Assembly (NCBI RefSeq): GCF_041146795.1
Contig: NC_135174.1
Span: forward strand, 1 to 64,000
DNA length: 64,000 nucleotides
Direction: 5' to 3'
Source of the DNA: Maylandia zebra
Lineage: Eukaryota > Chordata > Actinopteri > Cichliformes > Cichlidae
The notes below the pieces were generated by a model. It did not search any database and was not told the origin of the DNA. It saw nothing but the letters and a program-made list of their open reading frames with translations. Positions 36,535-47,600 of the stretch are shown piece after piece; positions within the stretch are counted from its first letter, which is position 1; the number at the start of each line of letters is the position of its first letter. Made by a program: the position numbers and the translations under genes.

Positions 36535-39442
36535 AATAGATACTGTTGGCTTTTAACCTTATGTAACTGAATATAACTTGTGGTAACTAAATGGTTGCCC
36601 AGAGTGTTTCACACTCACCATCATGTTAGATTGCACAGTTTACCTGATAGGAGGCAAACTTTCTGGAAACAGTCACAGTCTGGACTGAGAGCAATCGATC
36701 TCAGAGAGATTAAAGGTTTGCAAATAACTGATGTCTAATTTATCAATTCAGACAGATTGCCAGCATGTTGCCATCAGTCTGAGCGAGTCTTTGTCAATGA
36801 GCACAATTCAAGGGGACTGGACTCAATTGGCAGCAAGCTGGTTGTATTCTGGTTATATTCCTATAGAATGAGAAGGATGCTGAGGGCAAATGTAGTGGTT
36901 ACATTTGCATTTAGCACGGGTCATTGCTATGTTATCAGAAACAGATTGTTGAAGTGAAGTTGAAGTTGGCAACTTGAGCTCATTTGTCTGCAGTCAGACT
37001 GATATTAGACTGACTCTGTCTCAATAGCAGGCTTTAGTTACAGTGTTGACAATCACATTTTGCATCAAAATAATAGCTGAAGCGAACGTTATCTTATCGA
37101 ACATAACAGATATCGACAAAGTTTAACTTGAGGACATAATTTAAAGTTGATATCACACAGTGAGGAAAGTACTGTGATAATATTGTATTGTGGGGTGATT
37201 CCGATTCCTACCTCTATTAAAAACCAGGAGTCTTTAACATAAAATTTAAAAAAATAAATCATAATAAAGGGAGAAAGAAGCCAAAGAGTGCGCTTTCATG
37301 CACACAAACGCATCAGATGTTGGATGACAAAGCATTACCAAACGGATTCTTCTTAAATTGCTAAGGGTGCAATGTAACAGTTTAACGTCAAAAAGCAGAC
37401 TTTTGGAATGTCACCCTTCAACTGCAACTTCACAAGGAAAAGATTCGTGTCTGTTGCAGATAAACGCCTGTTGACAGCTTTCATTATCACCGAGACAGCC
37501 AAGCTCCAGTTTCCTGTATGCTCTTTCTGTAAAAGACTACACAAAAATGTTGCTCAAGTTTCAGTAAATATGTGTGACCCACTAAAGACATGAGAGTCAA
37601 TGCTGAACGCAGATGTCTTAAAATAAAGGAAAATATATGAAGTACTAAAAACCATTAATATATGGGAATACCTAGACAACAAAAGCTTCTACAGTACCAT
37701 ACTTATGTATGTTGTGTAAGCGTGCACAGCTGGGCTGTGATGTGTAGTGAACATCATAACAGAACTTACAAAAATAGTAGCTAACATGACAGGCATGTGA
37801 CACAAACACCTTAAACTGTCAACCTGCCTTTCTGCTCTCTGTAATTAAAAACAGTCCATAAACTGCACTCTGTACTTTCCCCAAACACTCTTTCTGCAGT
37901 GGTAAGCCGACGCACTGAGAGAAGTTCCTCTCACATTTCATAACCTGTTTACAAAAAAAAGAGAGAGAAAGTTCTAATCCAAATAAAGCCACAAAAGCAG
38001 AACGATGATCACTGTTAAAATATGCATGTAGAAATAAAAAAAAGACATATATTTATTTTAAAACGTAATCAAACTAGCCAAACTTGCCATAAAATATGAT
38101 AACGTAGAACACTGAAACATGCCATGCTGCTTGTGCTCTATTTTTATTTTAAGGCCATAACCCAAGTCATGTCTTTTCCAGTGTATAAAATAGCTTGTCT
38201 ATAATATGCTTAATTAAGCGCAAAGCATGAAAAGTTGGCAGAGCTCAACAGCTCTACACTCATTCCCTTCCAACTCTGATTTTATCTCAGCACTCTTATC
38301 CATCTCTGTTCTTCTCCTCACCAGCATCACTCCCTCAGGCAGCTTTATTCAGGAACAGACAAGTCCAGTTATGTGCATGCAGCAGAATCCGCAGCATGAT
38401 TACAGCCCCAGACCCACGACTGGACATGTTTTACTCCGTCTGTGTACAATTCTCAGAAACAAGCATTCCTCTGAGAAACCTCCAGGTTCTTCATCCAGTC
38501 AAGCTGACAATAGAGGTTCATTATTCGCTGGTTTTGTGAGCCCCTCATATAACTGTGAAGTGAACCAAAGCAAGCAGCATGTACGTAATCACAGCAAAAC
38601 ACACCATGGCAAAATAAACAAGGTAGTCCTGTTCTTTGCACACATGGCCAATTTTGGAAATGCTAGCACTTGTGTTTACCTCAAACAGAAGATAGCACAA
38701 AGTGTTCTCCAAATGCGCCGATTTGTTACCTCCTTTTCACGTACTGGGAGCCAGCAAGCCCATTTAAAGTTATTTAATAGCTGAATAAAAATGGCCCAAT
38801 TGTTGCAAATGTTCTCTAAATCAAAGAAACCTCAGAAAAGCAATACACTACGTTTTCTTCTCCTGAAATTAGTTTTAAGAGATTTACATGTGCATCAGTT
38901 ATCTGTTCTTAGGGGATTTTCTTGCACAAGTCTGTGCAGCTCTGTTTCATGACCCTGGCCAATTTTATGTCACCATGAAAACAACAATGAGACTGGTCTT
39001 GCACAAACAACGGGTTAGTGTGTGTTTAATATCTAATATTATGACAATGTGGATAAACTCACCTGGAATGGGAGGACATCTTTATGGAGGGCACAGCTTC
39101 TGATTTTGAGGATGTAGTCGTTTCTGTTTTGGGGTGAGCTGTTCTCTTTGTGGGCTCTTCATTAGCAGGCTCCACAGGTTCTGCTACTTTACTCCTGAAG
39201 CCCCTCCTGGTGCATGTTTGCTCTGCTCCATTATCCTCACATTTCTCTTTCTCCTTTGTTGTTAAAGACACTGTTTCGGATGTGCCTGCAGTTTTCCTGT
39301 CCTTACGCACGTACTTTGAGGTGAGCTCCTCTGTGTTGCCATAGCGCTCAGCCAACTCCCGCCTTCTTTCTGCCTTGTAGCGAGCAATTCGCTCAGCCTT
39401 GGTCTCTGGCGCAGAGCTCTGCAGGGTGTCTATTCCATCCAT
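24882..39442 (-). CDS. Supervillin-like actin-binding protein, N-terminal 455 residues
   Basis: Seven exons on the minus strand join in continuous phase: 39063-39442 (start), 33805-33839, 30085-30143, 28106-28203, 26867-26969, 25132-25715 and 24882-24987 (runs into the gap). All visible splice sites are GT-AG. Residues 15-35 carry KAERIARYKAERRR then AERYG, the conserved N-terminal motif I know from supervillin (SVIL), followed by a similarly spaced basic segment. The rest is disordered: serine-rich basic GIKGILKKSRSTSVES near 265-280 and a Glu-dominated run at about 307-350. Supervillin links F-actin and myosin II to membranes through this disordered N-terminus, with gelsolin-like repeats and a villin headpiece further on. 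Those domains are missing here and should lie beyond the gap. An in-frame TAA upstream (in ACTTAA-type context, seven codons before the ATG) supports this start. A teleost svil paralog is likeliest; which one is not clear. Confidence 0.78.
26511..26541. repeat. (CTAAA)n microsatellite
   Basis: About six pentanucleotide copies in an intron of the supervillin-like gene. Confidence 0.9.
26970..28105 (-). other. Supervillin-like intron 4
   Basis: Intronic sequence with a short TG/CG-rich patch near 27808-27845. No coding or mobile element is recognised. Confidence 0.6.
28204..30084 (-). other. Supervillin-like intron 3
   Basis: AT-rich intronic sequence. Frames of 60-110 codons near 29241-29902 lack domains and are treated as chance. 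Nothing else is seen. Confidence 0.6.
31090..31262 (-). mobile_element. tRNA-derived SINE, minus strand
   Basis: On the minus strand the head reads TGGTATTGTAGTGTGATTG then GGTTGCTGGTTTAATTCC, which resemble a tRNA A-box region and B-box. The body ends with GTGCTGTGGCGACCCC and GGGAGCAGCTAAAAG, a tail widespread in teleost SINEs. Family name not assigned. Confidence 0.7.
32453..32757 (+). repeat. Interspersed repeat resembling a retroelement 3' tail
   Basis: Repeated TTTTGCAC/TTTGCACT motifs are followed by CTCGTTTCACTGTGTATGG, then GAAATAACAAAG and CACTTGACTAGACTTG. This arrangement is common at 3' ends of fish LINE/SINE-type repeats. No protein is encoded. The identification rests on recall of the motif only. 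Confidence 0.4.
33505..33528. repeat. (TTTA)n microsatellite
   Basis: About six tetranucleotide copies, intronic. Confidence 0.9.
35492..35720 (+). pseudogene. MADF/Myb-like DNA-binding fragment, probably transposon-derived
   Basis: The frame reads LWKEIAKTIGM, then CTKKWKNLRDEDV and a basic tail KTNKRKEK, ending in a stop at 35720. W..IA..IG...., C..KWK.LRD is the core of MADF/Myb-SANT domains, which in fish occur mainly as accessory proteins of Harbinger/PIF transposons. Only the C-terminal half of the domain is present and no transposase or terminal repeat is visible. It is antisense within an intron of the supervillin-like gene, so a decayed insertion is likely. Confidence 0.5.
36483..36531. 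repeat. (CA)n microsatellite
   Basis: About 24 CA dinucleotides, intronic. Confidence 0.95.
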
Positions 39443-39552
39443 TACGCTGTTCGACTCAGTTTAAGAGACTAGTTTCTTGATATGTGATCCAACTTTTTTC
39501 TTTAAAATCTCCCGTGACAGCAATGTCTCACTCCATCAAAATCATTCCAGCG
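39443..39552 (-). other. 5' UTR part of the supervillin-like start exon
   Basis: The minus-strand acceptor TTCCTTGTTTGCAG at 39553 precedes 110 nt of untranslated sequence before the ATG. An acceptor here implies at least one upstream non-coding exon at higher coordinates, which I could not identify. Confidence 0.6.
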
Positions 39553-41454
39553 CTGCAAACAAGGAAGGAAGACATCATTAGTGCATCCTGCAGATACAAT
39601 TTCAGACAACTGGCCCATTAAAGCTGGTTAAAACCGGATGTACCAACACATACAGTAAACAAGAGAAGTGAGGGCACTCCTGTACAACATCACTTAGACG
39701 TCCAATGCAAAACAGATGGGTAAATGCTTCAGACTTGGCACAAGAGGCATCAGTGCATATCAGTAACAGCTCAGATACTGCGGAGGACATTTTGCACAAC
39801 CTTGACCTCAATAGACTGCATCCAGAAAAATAATAAACGTTGCTAAAGCACATCAAAGAAGGATTGTGAACTCTGAGATAAGACGAAAATAAATTACTTA
39901 GTTAATTATTTGTTTTTTGAACGTGTAGTATGCACAGAGGTGGGATGTTGGGGGAGGTAAGATTACCATGCTAGCCTGTGGAAATATCGAAAATACTGAC
40001 TGACAAGACAAACTCAGGAATCAGAAACACACACATTGGTGCAGCTTTCATAAGAAACTAAGCAAATTGCATCTCTCTCAGCCAAGCCCTGCCGTATCAC
40101 ATCTGGCCCCCACCTCATGAAAATGATGTCAGCCAGATCAAAGACGCCCGACCACCGCTGTGAGGCTCCGATTTGAACCTCTATTACATCGGCCGACTTT
40201 GAGGTGGTTGGAAAGTTGAGGTGGGGGTATAGAGTGGTAAATGCACATGCAATATTATCTTAATCCCATGTTATTCCTTACAGCTTTGCACCTAGCTTAT
40301 CTGCTCTCAGAATTATTATCCAGAGTAATGACTGTCTTTACAGTGCATTGAAATCTCTATGTTGTCCATTAGTGTGTATCAGTAAATGTTTATTTTCATC
40401 TCTACATGTCCATGCATGCTGAGACAGGCTTCAGCTACCCGTGTCTGTGAAAAGGATCATCTTTTAATCATCTCCTTTCCACATTCTTCAGCACCCCAAA
40501 AAAAGCACTATAAAATAACTTGACTTTTCAATACCAAGTGAGTCACAATGATTTAGGGAGAAAGAAAAAAAAAAGACTGTTAAGTTCAACTCACTTTGTT
40601 CCAGTAAGTATTCACAGAGGAGGGGAAAAAAAGCCACACACGGTCTGAACGCAGAGCTCTGAAAATGGCACTGCCAGCTGACAACAGCAATAATAATTAG
40701 GCACCGTTTCTGACCGCTGGACCAAAAGCACTGGGGCTTTTCCACAGACGTTTCTCACAGCACAAGTATGCTCACGATGCTTTGGAAAAGTCACAGAGAA
40801 GACAGAGAGGGGCGTGAGGTATTTTATTGGGGAAACAAAGAAACCGTCATTATACAAAAAAAAAACAAAGTCTTTTAGAGGCTCGTCACACCATCTCTAA
40901 ACATTTAACCAGAGCAAAGTCGATGTGACACCACAGATAAACGTTAGCCAAACATCTTCATATTTGCCGATAAGCCAAAAGCAACAACACCACAGGTCAT
41001 TTTAGCCAATGCACGTGCATGACCAGTATACGTATTCATACATTAATCACAGATGCATATACCATAGAGGGGCACATGTTAAACATAGCCCCCCAAATTC
41101 CCTATAAATACAGAGCATGAGTTAATTAAGAACATCAGTTCTCACACTTCAGGGATATGGGAAAATAAGTGTTCCGCATCTGGGCAATGTTAGTAATGTG
41201 AGAGGCAAGAAGAAAGAGGAAAACTGAGGAATGGGTCAAGGCAACAGGAAAAACAAAGGTGTGTCTGATCATAAGGTAGAATAAATGCTCTGACTCTAAG
41301 AGCCTATTCTGTAACAGTGATAAGCTAGAACAAATGTTGAGTGCTTACAATCTCTGACCACCTTTTAGTTAATAAATGACTCCCTTTAAGAGAATACAGC
41401 TTTGAAATATTACATAGGAAACTGGTGTATATTATACAGAATGTGTATGTGTAC
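39553..41454. other. Upstream region or 5' intron of the supervillin-like gene
   Basis: A 1.9 kb stretch without a recognisable exon, promoter motif or repeat. It presumably belongs to a 5' intron because the start exon is preceded by a splice acceptor. Confidence 0.45.
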
Positions 41455-42460
41455 TAGGTTGCCACAAACAATTATTTTGATAGTCGACTAGTCACCGATT
41501 ATTTTTGCGATTAGTCGACTAATCAGATCATGCGTCCATTGGACGTAAATCGTACAGCTTATTGCACCAGCATGCATCTGCTTTTATATATCTATCATTA
41601 GCTTACAGATTTAAGTGTTTAAGGTATGTGCTAACTAAAAATAAAGACAAGATGATAGTTTATTAAATTTAAATGAAATTTGCAGATTGTTTCGGTGGAG
41701 TTTAATAAACTCAGCCGTCTGCTCCTTGCTATCTAAAATATAATGGGACACCAGAGTATACTCTCGAGCATCTCACACTTCTGATAATCAGCTGTCTGCT
41801 TGACGTTTATTCAGCTGTGCAAAAACTATAACTTTAATCTCAGCCAAACCGATTTACTCAGGAACAAATAAAATACTGAAAAAAGCCAAACAATAACATT
41901 TTTAAGTTATCTAAGTGACTTATACATGTTTAACCTGAGTAGCGAAAGACGGCGGTGGGTTTCAAAACGATTTGCCGGGTGTCCGGTGTTCTCACCGGCT
42001 CTAGTGAGCCTTGAACCCCGGCTAACTATCGAGCTAGTGGGTAACAGACGTCTCCGAAAATGTCGGAGCGCTTTTGAAAATATGTGGCGTCTTGATAAAC
42101 TGAGCAGATATTTGAAGTTTACACAGCTACATTCTCGCCTGAAAATATGTTAAACGTTTATTTTGTGACCCAGAAAGAATAATAAGAGTAACATTAAAAC
42201 TAACTAGCTGCCACCACTGTTCAAAGTTGGAAACATTGAACAGTGAATTCTGGGACACAGTTTCTTCTTCTTCGGGGTTTAACGGCAGCTGGCATCCTTG
42301 TACATGCTGTGCTGCCATCTTCTGTTTCAGTCCGTTATTACACTCTTAAATCCTACTACTTATTCCTGCGTCTTTTGGGATCTTACAAAGCTTTGACGCG
42401 TCGACTATTAAATTAGTCGTCGATGTAATCGTGACTAGTCGACTAATCGTGGCAGCCCTA
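41455..42460. mobile_element. hAT-type non-autonomous element, 1006 bp, with target duplication
   Basis: The left end reads TAGGTTGCCAC and the right end, inverted, TAGGGCTGCCAC. Flanks ATGTGTAC (41447-41454) and ATGTATAC (42461-42468) form an 8-bp target duplication with one mismatch, the length expected for hAT elements. Subterminal copies of AGTCGACTA occur two to three times at each end in both orientations and look like transposase-binding repeats. The interior has a 75-codon frame (41926-42153) without a domain, so the element depends on a transposase in trans. Confidence 0.85.
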
Positions 42461-42468
42461 ATGTATAC

Positions 42469-43328
42469 GAGTGCCATCCAGTAAGAGAAAATGTGTCCGT
42501 TGGTGTTCACCTTGGCCTCCCCCATTCCTCCTCAACCTAAAATAAGAGATTTTCTAAACACTGAGCGACCACAGTGTCTCCCTTAGTTTACTTTGCGACT
42601 GTGTTGGACGGCTCCATGCCGTCTGAGCCTTCTTACAAGCCTGCAGATGTCCTAGACACCTACTATTAATCTGCTTTGTGCAGAAAAGATCCCAAAAATT
42701 AGTCAATGAGTACAGTTCACATTGATTCCGGTTAGTCTGATGTCAAACATCTGTGCTCATTTCACCGTTTCTCCTGCAGACGCCCAGGTATATTAAGTGC
42801 TACAAACTATGCTTGGCAACTTATGTTAGTGCTTTAGTTTTCATTCTGTCACGCCTTCAAGAAAATGTGCCATCGACAATCAAATTACACATGGAAAAGT
42901 CCCCTGCATCTATTTTAAAAGTTCAGTGACTGCCCGCATGCTGGTCCGAGCTCTTCCTGTCTTTGCGTTTTTGGATCACAGACTAAGTCGCTGTTTTGGT
43001 GGTCTTTGGTAACTTTTAGCTGCCTCTCCAATTAGTGTTTTGCCTTATGCCTTGACAATAATAACTTTTGTGTACTGCATTCCTGCTCTTGTTCTGATGA
43101 GCAGCTGCAAGCTGGAGGGCCGCTGTAACCAGAACTGCAGAGCTGAATCAGGACTACAGTTGCAACCAAGTGCAGTCTTGGCTGAAACTGGTTTCTTGTC
43201 CCACTGCATGAGACAAAGAAAAAGAAAGAAAGAAAAAATTCACTGTCACAAAGTGCATGGGTATTAAGGTATTTAAAGGCTAGCTTCTTATACATGTATT
43301 ACTTAACAACAAATGATGTAAGCGCCAG
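42469..43328. other. Unassigned stretch between hAT and Tc1 relics
   Basis: No gene or repeat is recognised. Frames near 43032-43295 on both strands overlap and have no domain. Confidence 0.45.
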
Positions 43329-44072
43329 AGGTTGTGGTTTGAAGTTCACATACACTCATCATCCTGTCATGGTAATTTGGGGTTTTTTCAAGCGGTTTTC
43401 CATGGTGGAATAATTGTGCTGCATACATCTTCAATTACTTCAAAACACAAGAGTTGGGGCACACTGGGTCAAGATTACACATACAGGCTCAAATGAATTC
43501 ACGCAAATCTTTTCACAGGTGCTGAGGATTGACAAATAAGGCCTATTAAGTTCTCATTAGTCATCATGATTGACTACAACTGCTAATTTCTCTTTGCTGC
43601 CATAAAAAGGATTTGTTTGACAGGACTCGTTGGATTGACCAATACTCAGGAAAATGTCCAAGAAACTCAGTTTCTCCTTCTTCGATCTGCACTAAGCTTG
43701 ATATTTGGTCCCAAATGAAAAGACGTATGTGAGTGGTGAAATCTTCAGCCAGAATTATACCAAAAGCTTGTTGATGGCATCAAAAGCATCTGGTTGTGGT
43801 ACAAATTACTAAGGGACATTTAGCCAAATATTAGTTAGGGGTGTTTGTATGTATTTGAGGCTGTATGTATACTTCTTTTCTTGTGTGGATTGGATTTATT
43901 ATGGATTTTCTCTAAACTTGTGCACCCAATTTGTTATTTAAAGTCATTGAAGATATGTTGTACAATCATATCCACCCTAGAAGAAAAACGGCTCGAATTA
44001 ATCATTAAAAGCCCCAAATTACCATGACATTTATGCCCATGATGAGTGTATGTAAACTTCTGACCACAACTG
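43329..44072. mobile_element. Tc1-like element, internally deleted relic
   Basis: The left end GGTTGTGGTTTGAAGTTCAC then ATACACTCATCAT and GTCATGGTAATTTGGGG is the inverted counterpart of the right end: CCCCAAATTACCATGAC, then ATGATGAGTGTATG and AACTTCTGACCACAACTG. CAGTTGTGGTCAGAAGTTTA-type ends are those of fish Tc1-like transposons. At about 744 bp it is half the full length of ~1.6 kb. No intact transposase frame remains. Confidence 0.85.
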
Positions 44073-44574
44073 GAACCTAGCTCTGTGGGAAAAACTGCAA
44101 CTAAACTAGAACAGACTCTGGGTACACATCCCAGCTTAGACTAGGCAAAAGCTTTTAAAGCAGAGTTCACAACACAATACGAAAACCAAATGAGAAATTA
44201 AACACGCACGCCTAATCAACTGGGAACACCGCTTCCAAGACTGAAGCTTTCCTGGGTTACAGAGCTCAAAAAGAAACAGATATTTATGATTAGAGTGTAT
44301 TAGACTTCTCATCAAGCCTAATTTGTTTTAGGGTATTTCACAGTTTACATTCTTATAATATGGTAAAACCACCAAAATCAAAGTAGAACCAAAGCAACCC
44401 TAAATTGTGACGTTCCCTGACCTGTTTGAAGCAAAGAGCCATTTTCGCAACAAATACTAACAAAGAAATCTTTAATTTGACTTGACCTTTAGGTTTGAAC
44501 TCAATGCTACACCAAAACAAAGCCTTATGAAGGCAAAAAGGATCCTTCATTTAGATGTTGATTTCAGGACTGCA
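44073..44574. other. Unassigned stretch before the second gap
   Basis: Half a kilobase of AT-rich sequence with no recognised feature, ending at the N gap. Confidence 0.5.
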
Positions 44575-44674
44575 NNNNNNNNNNNNNNNNNNNNNNNNNN
44601 NNNNNNNNNNNNNNNNNNNNNNNNNNNNNNNNNNNNNNNNNNNNNNNNNNNNNNNNNNNNNNNNNNNNNNNNNN
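44575..44674. other. Assembly gap, 100 N
   Basis: Exactly 100 N; true size unknown. The satellite array begins at its first right-hand base, so the real left boundary of the array is not visible. Confidence 0.99.
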
Positions 44675-47600
44675 TGATTGCACACACATGCGATTATGCG
44701 CAGAGGTCCACCCTACCAGCCAACCTCAGATCTCCACGCAGGCACACATGAATGCACATACATTTGCACACATCCAGAGATAAACTCACCCCAAACAATC
44801 CACATTCCAAGAAATCCAGACGTGGCTCTGATTGCACACACATGTGATTATGCGCAGAGGTCCACCCTACCAGCCAACCTCAGATCTCCACGCAGGCACA
44901 CATGAATGCACATACATTTGCACACATCCAGAGATAAACTCACCCCAAACAATCCACATTCCAAGAAATCCAGACGTGGCTCTGATTGCACACACATGCG
45001 ATTATGCGCAGAGGTCCACCCTACCAGCCAACCTCAGATCTCCACGCAGGCACACATGAATGCACATACATTTGCACACATCCAGAGATAAACTAACCCC
45101 AAACAATCCACATTCCAAGAAATCCAGACATGGCTCTGATTGCACACACATGTGATTATGCGCAGAGGTCCACCCTACCAGCCAACCTCAGATCTCCACG
45201 CAGGCACACATGAATGCACATACATTTGCACACATCCAGAGATAAACTAACCCCAAACAATCCACATTCCAAGAAATCCAGACGTGGCTCTGATTGCACA
45301 CACATGCGATTATGCGCAGAGGTCCACCCTACCAGCCAACCTCAGATCTCCACGCAGGCACACATGAATGCACATACATTTGCACACATCCAGAGATAAA
45401 CTAACCCCAAACAATCCACATTCCAAGAAATCCAGACATGGCTCTGATTGCACACACATGTGATTATGCGCAGAGGTCCACCCTACCAGCCAACCTCAGA
45501 TCTCCACGCAGGCACACATGAATGCACATACATTTGCACACATCCAGAGATAAACTAACCCCAAACAATCCACATTCCAAGAAATCCAGACGTGGCTCTG
45601 ATTGCACACACATGTGATTATGCGCAGAGGTCCACCCTACCAGCCAACCTCAGATCTCCACGCAGGCACACATGAATGCACATACATTTGCACACATCCA
45701 GAGATAAACTCACCCCAAACAATCCACATTCCAAGAAATCCAGACATGGCTCTGATTGCACACACATGCGATTATGCGCAGAGGTCCACCCTACCAGCCA
45801 ACCTCAGATCTCCACGCAGGCACACATGAATGCACATACATTTGCACACATCCAGAGATAAACTCACCCCAAACAATCCACATTCCAAGAAATCCAGACG
45901 TGGCTCTGATTGCACACACATGCGATTATGCGCAGAGGTCCACCCTACCAGCCAACCTCAGATCTCCACGCAGGCACACATGAATGCACATACATTTGCA
46001 CACATCCAGAGATAAACTCACCCCAAACAATCCACATTCCAAGAAATCCAGACGTGGCTCTGATTGCACACACATGTGATTATGCGCAGAGGTCCACCCT
46101 ACCAGCCAACCTCAGATCTCCACGCAGGCACACATGAATGCACATACATTTGCACACATCCAGAGATAAACTCACCCCAAACAATCCACATTCCAAGAAA
46201 TCCAGACGTGGCTCTGATTGCACACACATGCGATTATGCGCAGAGGTCCACCCTACCAGCCAACCTCAGATCTCCACGCAGGCACACATGAATGCACATA
46301 CATTTGCACACATCCAGAGATAAACTCACCCCAAACAATCCACATTCCAAGAAATCCAGACGTGGCTCTGATTGCACACACATGCGATTATGCGCAGAGG
46401 TCCACCCTACCAGCCAACCTCAGATCTCCACGCAGGCACACATGAATGCACATACATTTGCACACATCCAGAGATAAACTAACCCCAAACAATCCACATT
46501 CCAAGAAATCCAGACGTGGCTCTGATTGCACACACATGTGATTATGCGCAGAGGTCCACCCTACCAGCCAACCTCAGATCTCCACGCAGGCACACATGAA
46601 TGCACATACATTTGCACACATCCAGAGATAAACTAACCCCAAACAATCCACATTCCAAGAAATCCAGACGTGGCTCTGATTGCACACACATGCGATTATG
46701 CGCAGAGGTCCACCCTACCAGCCAACCTCAGATCTCCACGCAGGCACACATGAATGCACATACATTTGCACACATCCAGAGATAAACTAACCCCAAACAA
46801 TCCACATTCCAAGAAATCCAGACGTGGCTCTGATTGCACACACATGTGATTATGCGCAGAGGTCCACCCTACCAGCCAACCTCAGATCTCCACGCAGGCA
46901 CACATGAATGCACATACATTTGCACACATCCAGAGATAAACTCACCCCAAACAATCCACATTCCAAGAAATCCAGACATGGCTCTGATTGCACACACATG
47001 TGATTATGCGCAGAGGTCCACCCTACCAGCCAACCTCAGATCTCCACGCAGGCACACATGAATGCACATACATTTGCACACATCCAGAGATAAACTCACC
47101 CCAAACAATCCACATTCCAAGAAATCCAGACGTGGCTCTGATTGCACACACATGTGATTATGCGCAGAGGTCCACCCTACCAGCCAACCTCAGATCTCCA
47201 CGCAGGCACACATGAATGCACATACATTTGCACACATCCAGAGATAAACTCACCCCAAACAATCCACATTCCAAGAAATCCAGACGTGGCTCTGATTGCA
47301 CACACATGCGATTATGCGCAGAGGTCCACCCTACCAGCCAACCTCAGATCTCCACGCAGGCACACATGAATGCACATACATTTGCACACATCCAGAGATA
47401 AACTCACCCCAAACAATCCACATTCCAAGAAATCCAGACGTGGCTCTGATTGCACACACATGCGATTATGCGCAGAGGTCCACCCTACCAGCCAACCTCA
47501 GATCTCCACGCAGGCACACATGAATGCACATACATTTGCACACATCCAGAGATAAACTCACCCCAAACAATCCACATTCCAAGAAATCCAGACGTGGCTC

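Larger units (their letters stand above)
33840..39062 (-). other. Supervillin-like intron 1
   Basis: The 5.2 kb first coding intron contains a MADF-like fragment (35492-35720) and a (CA)n repeat (36483-36531). A 185-codon frame on + (38227-38784) has no recognised domain. Otherwise nothing is seen. Confidence 0.6.
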
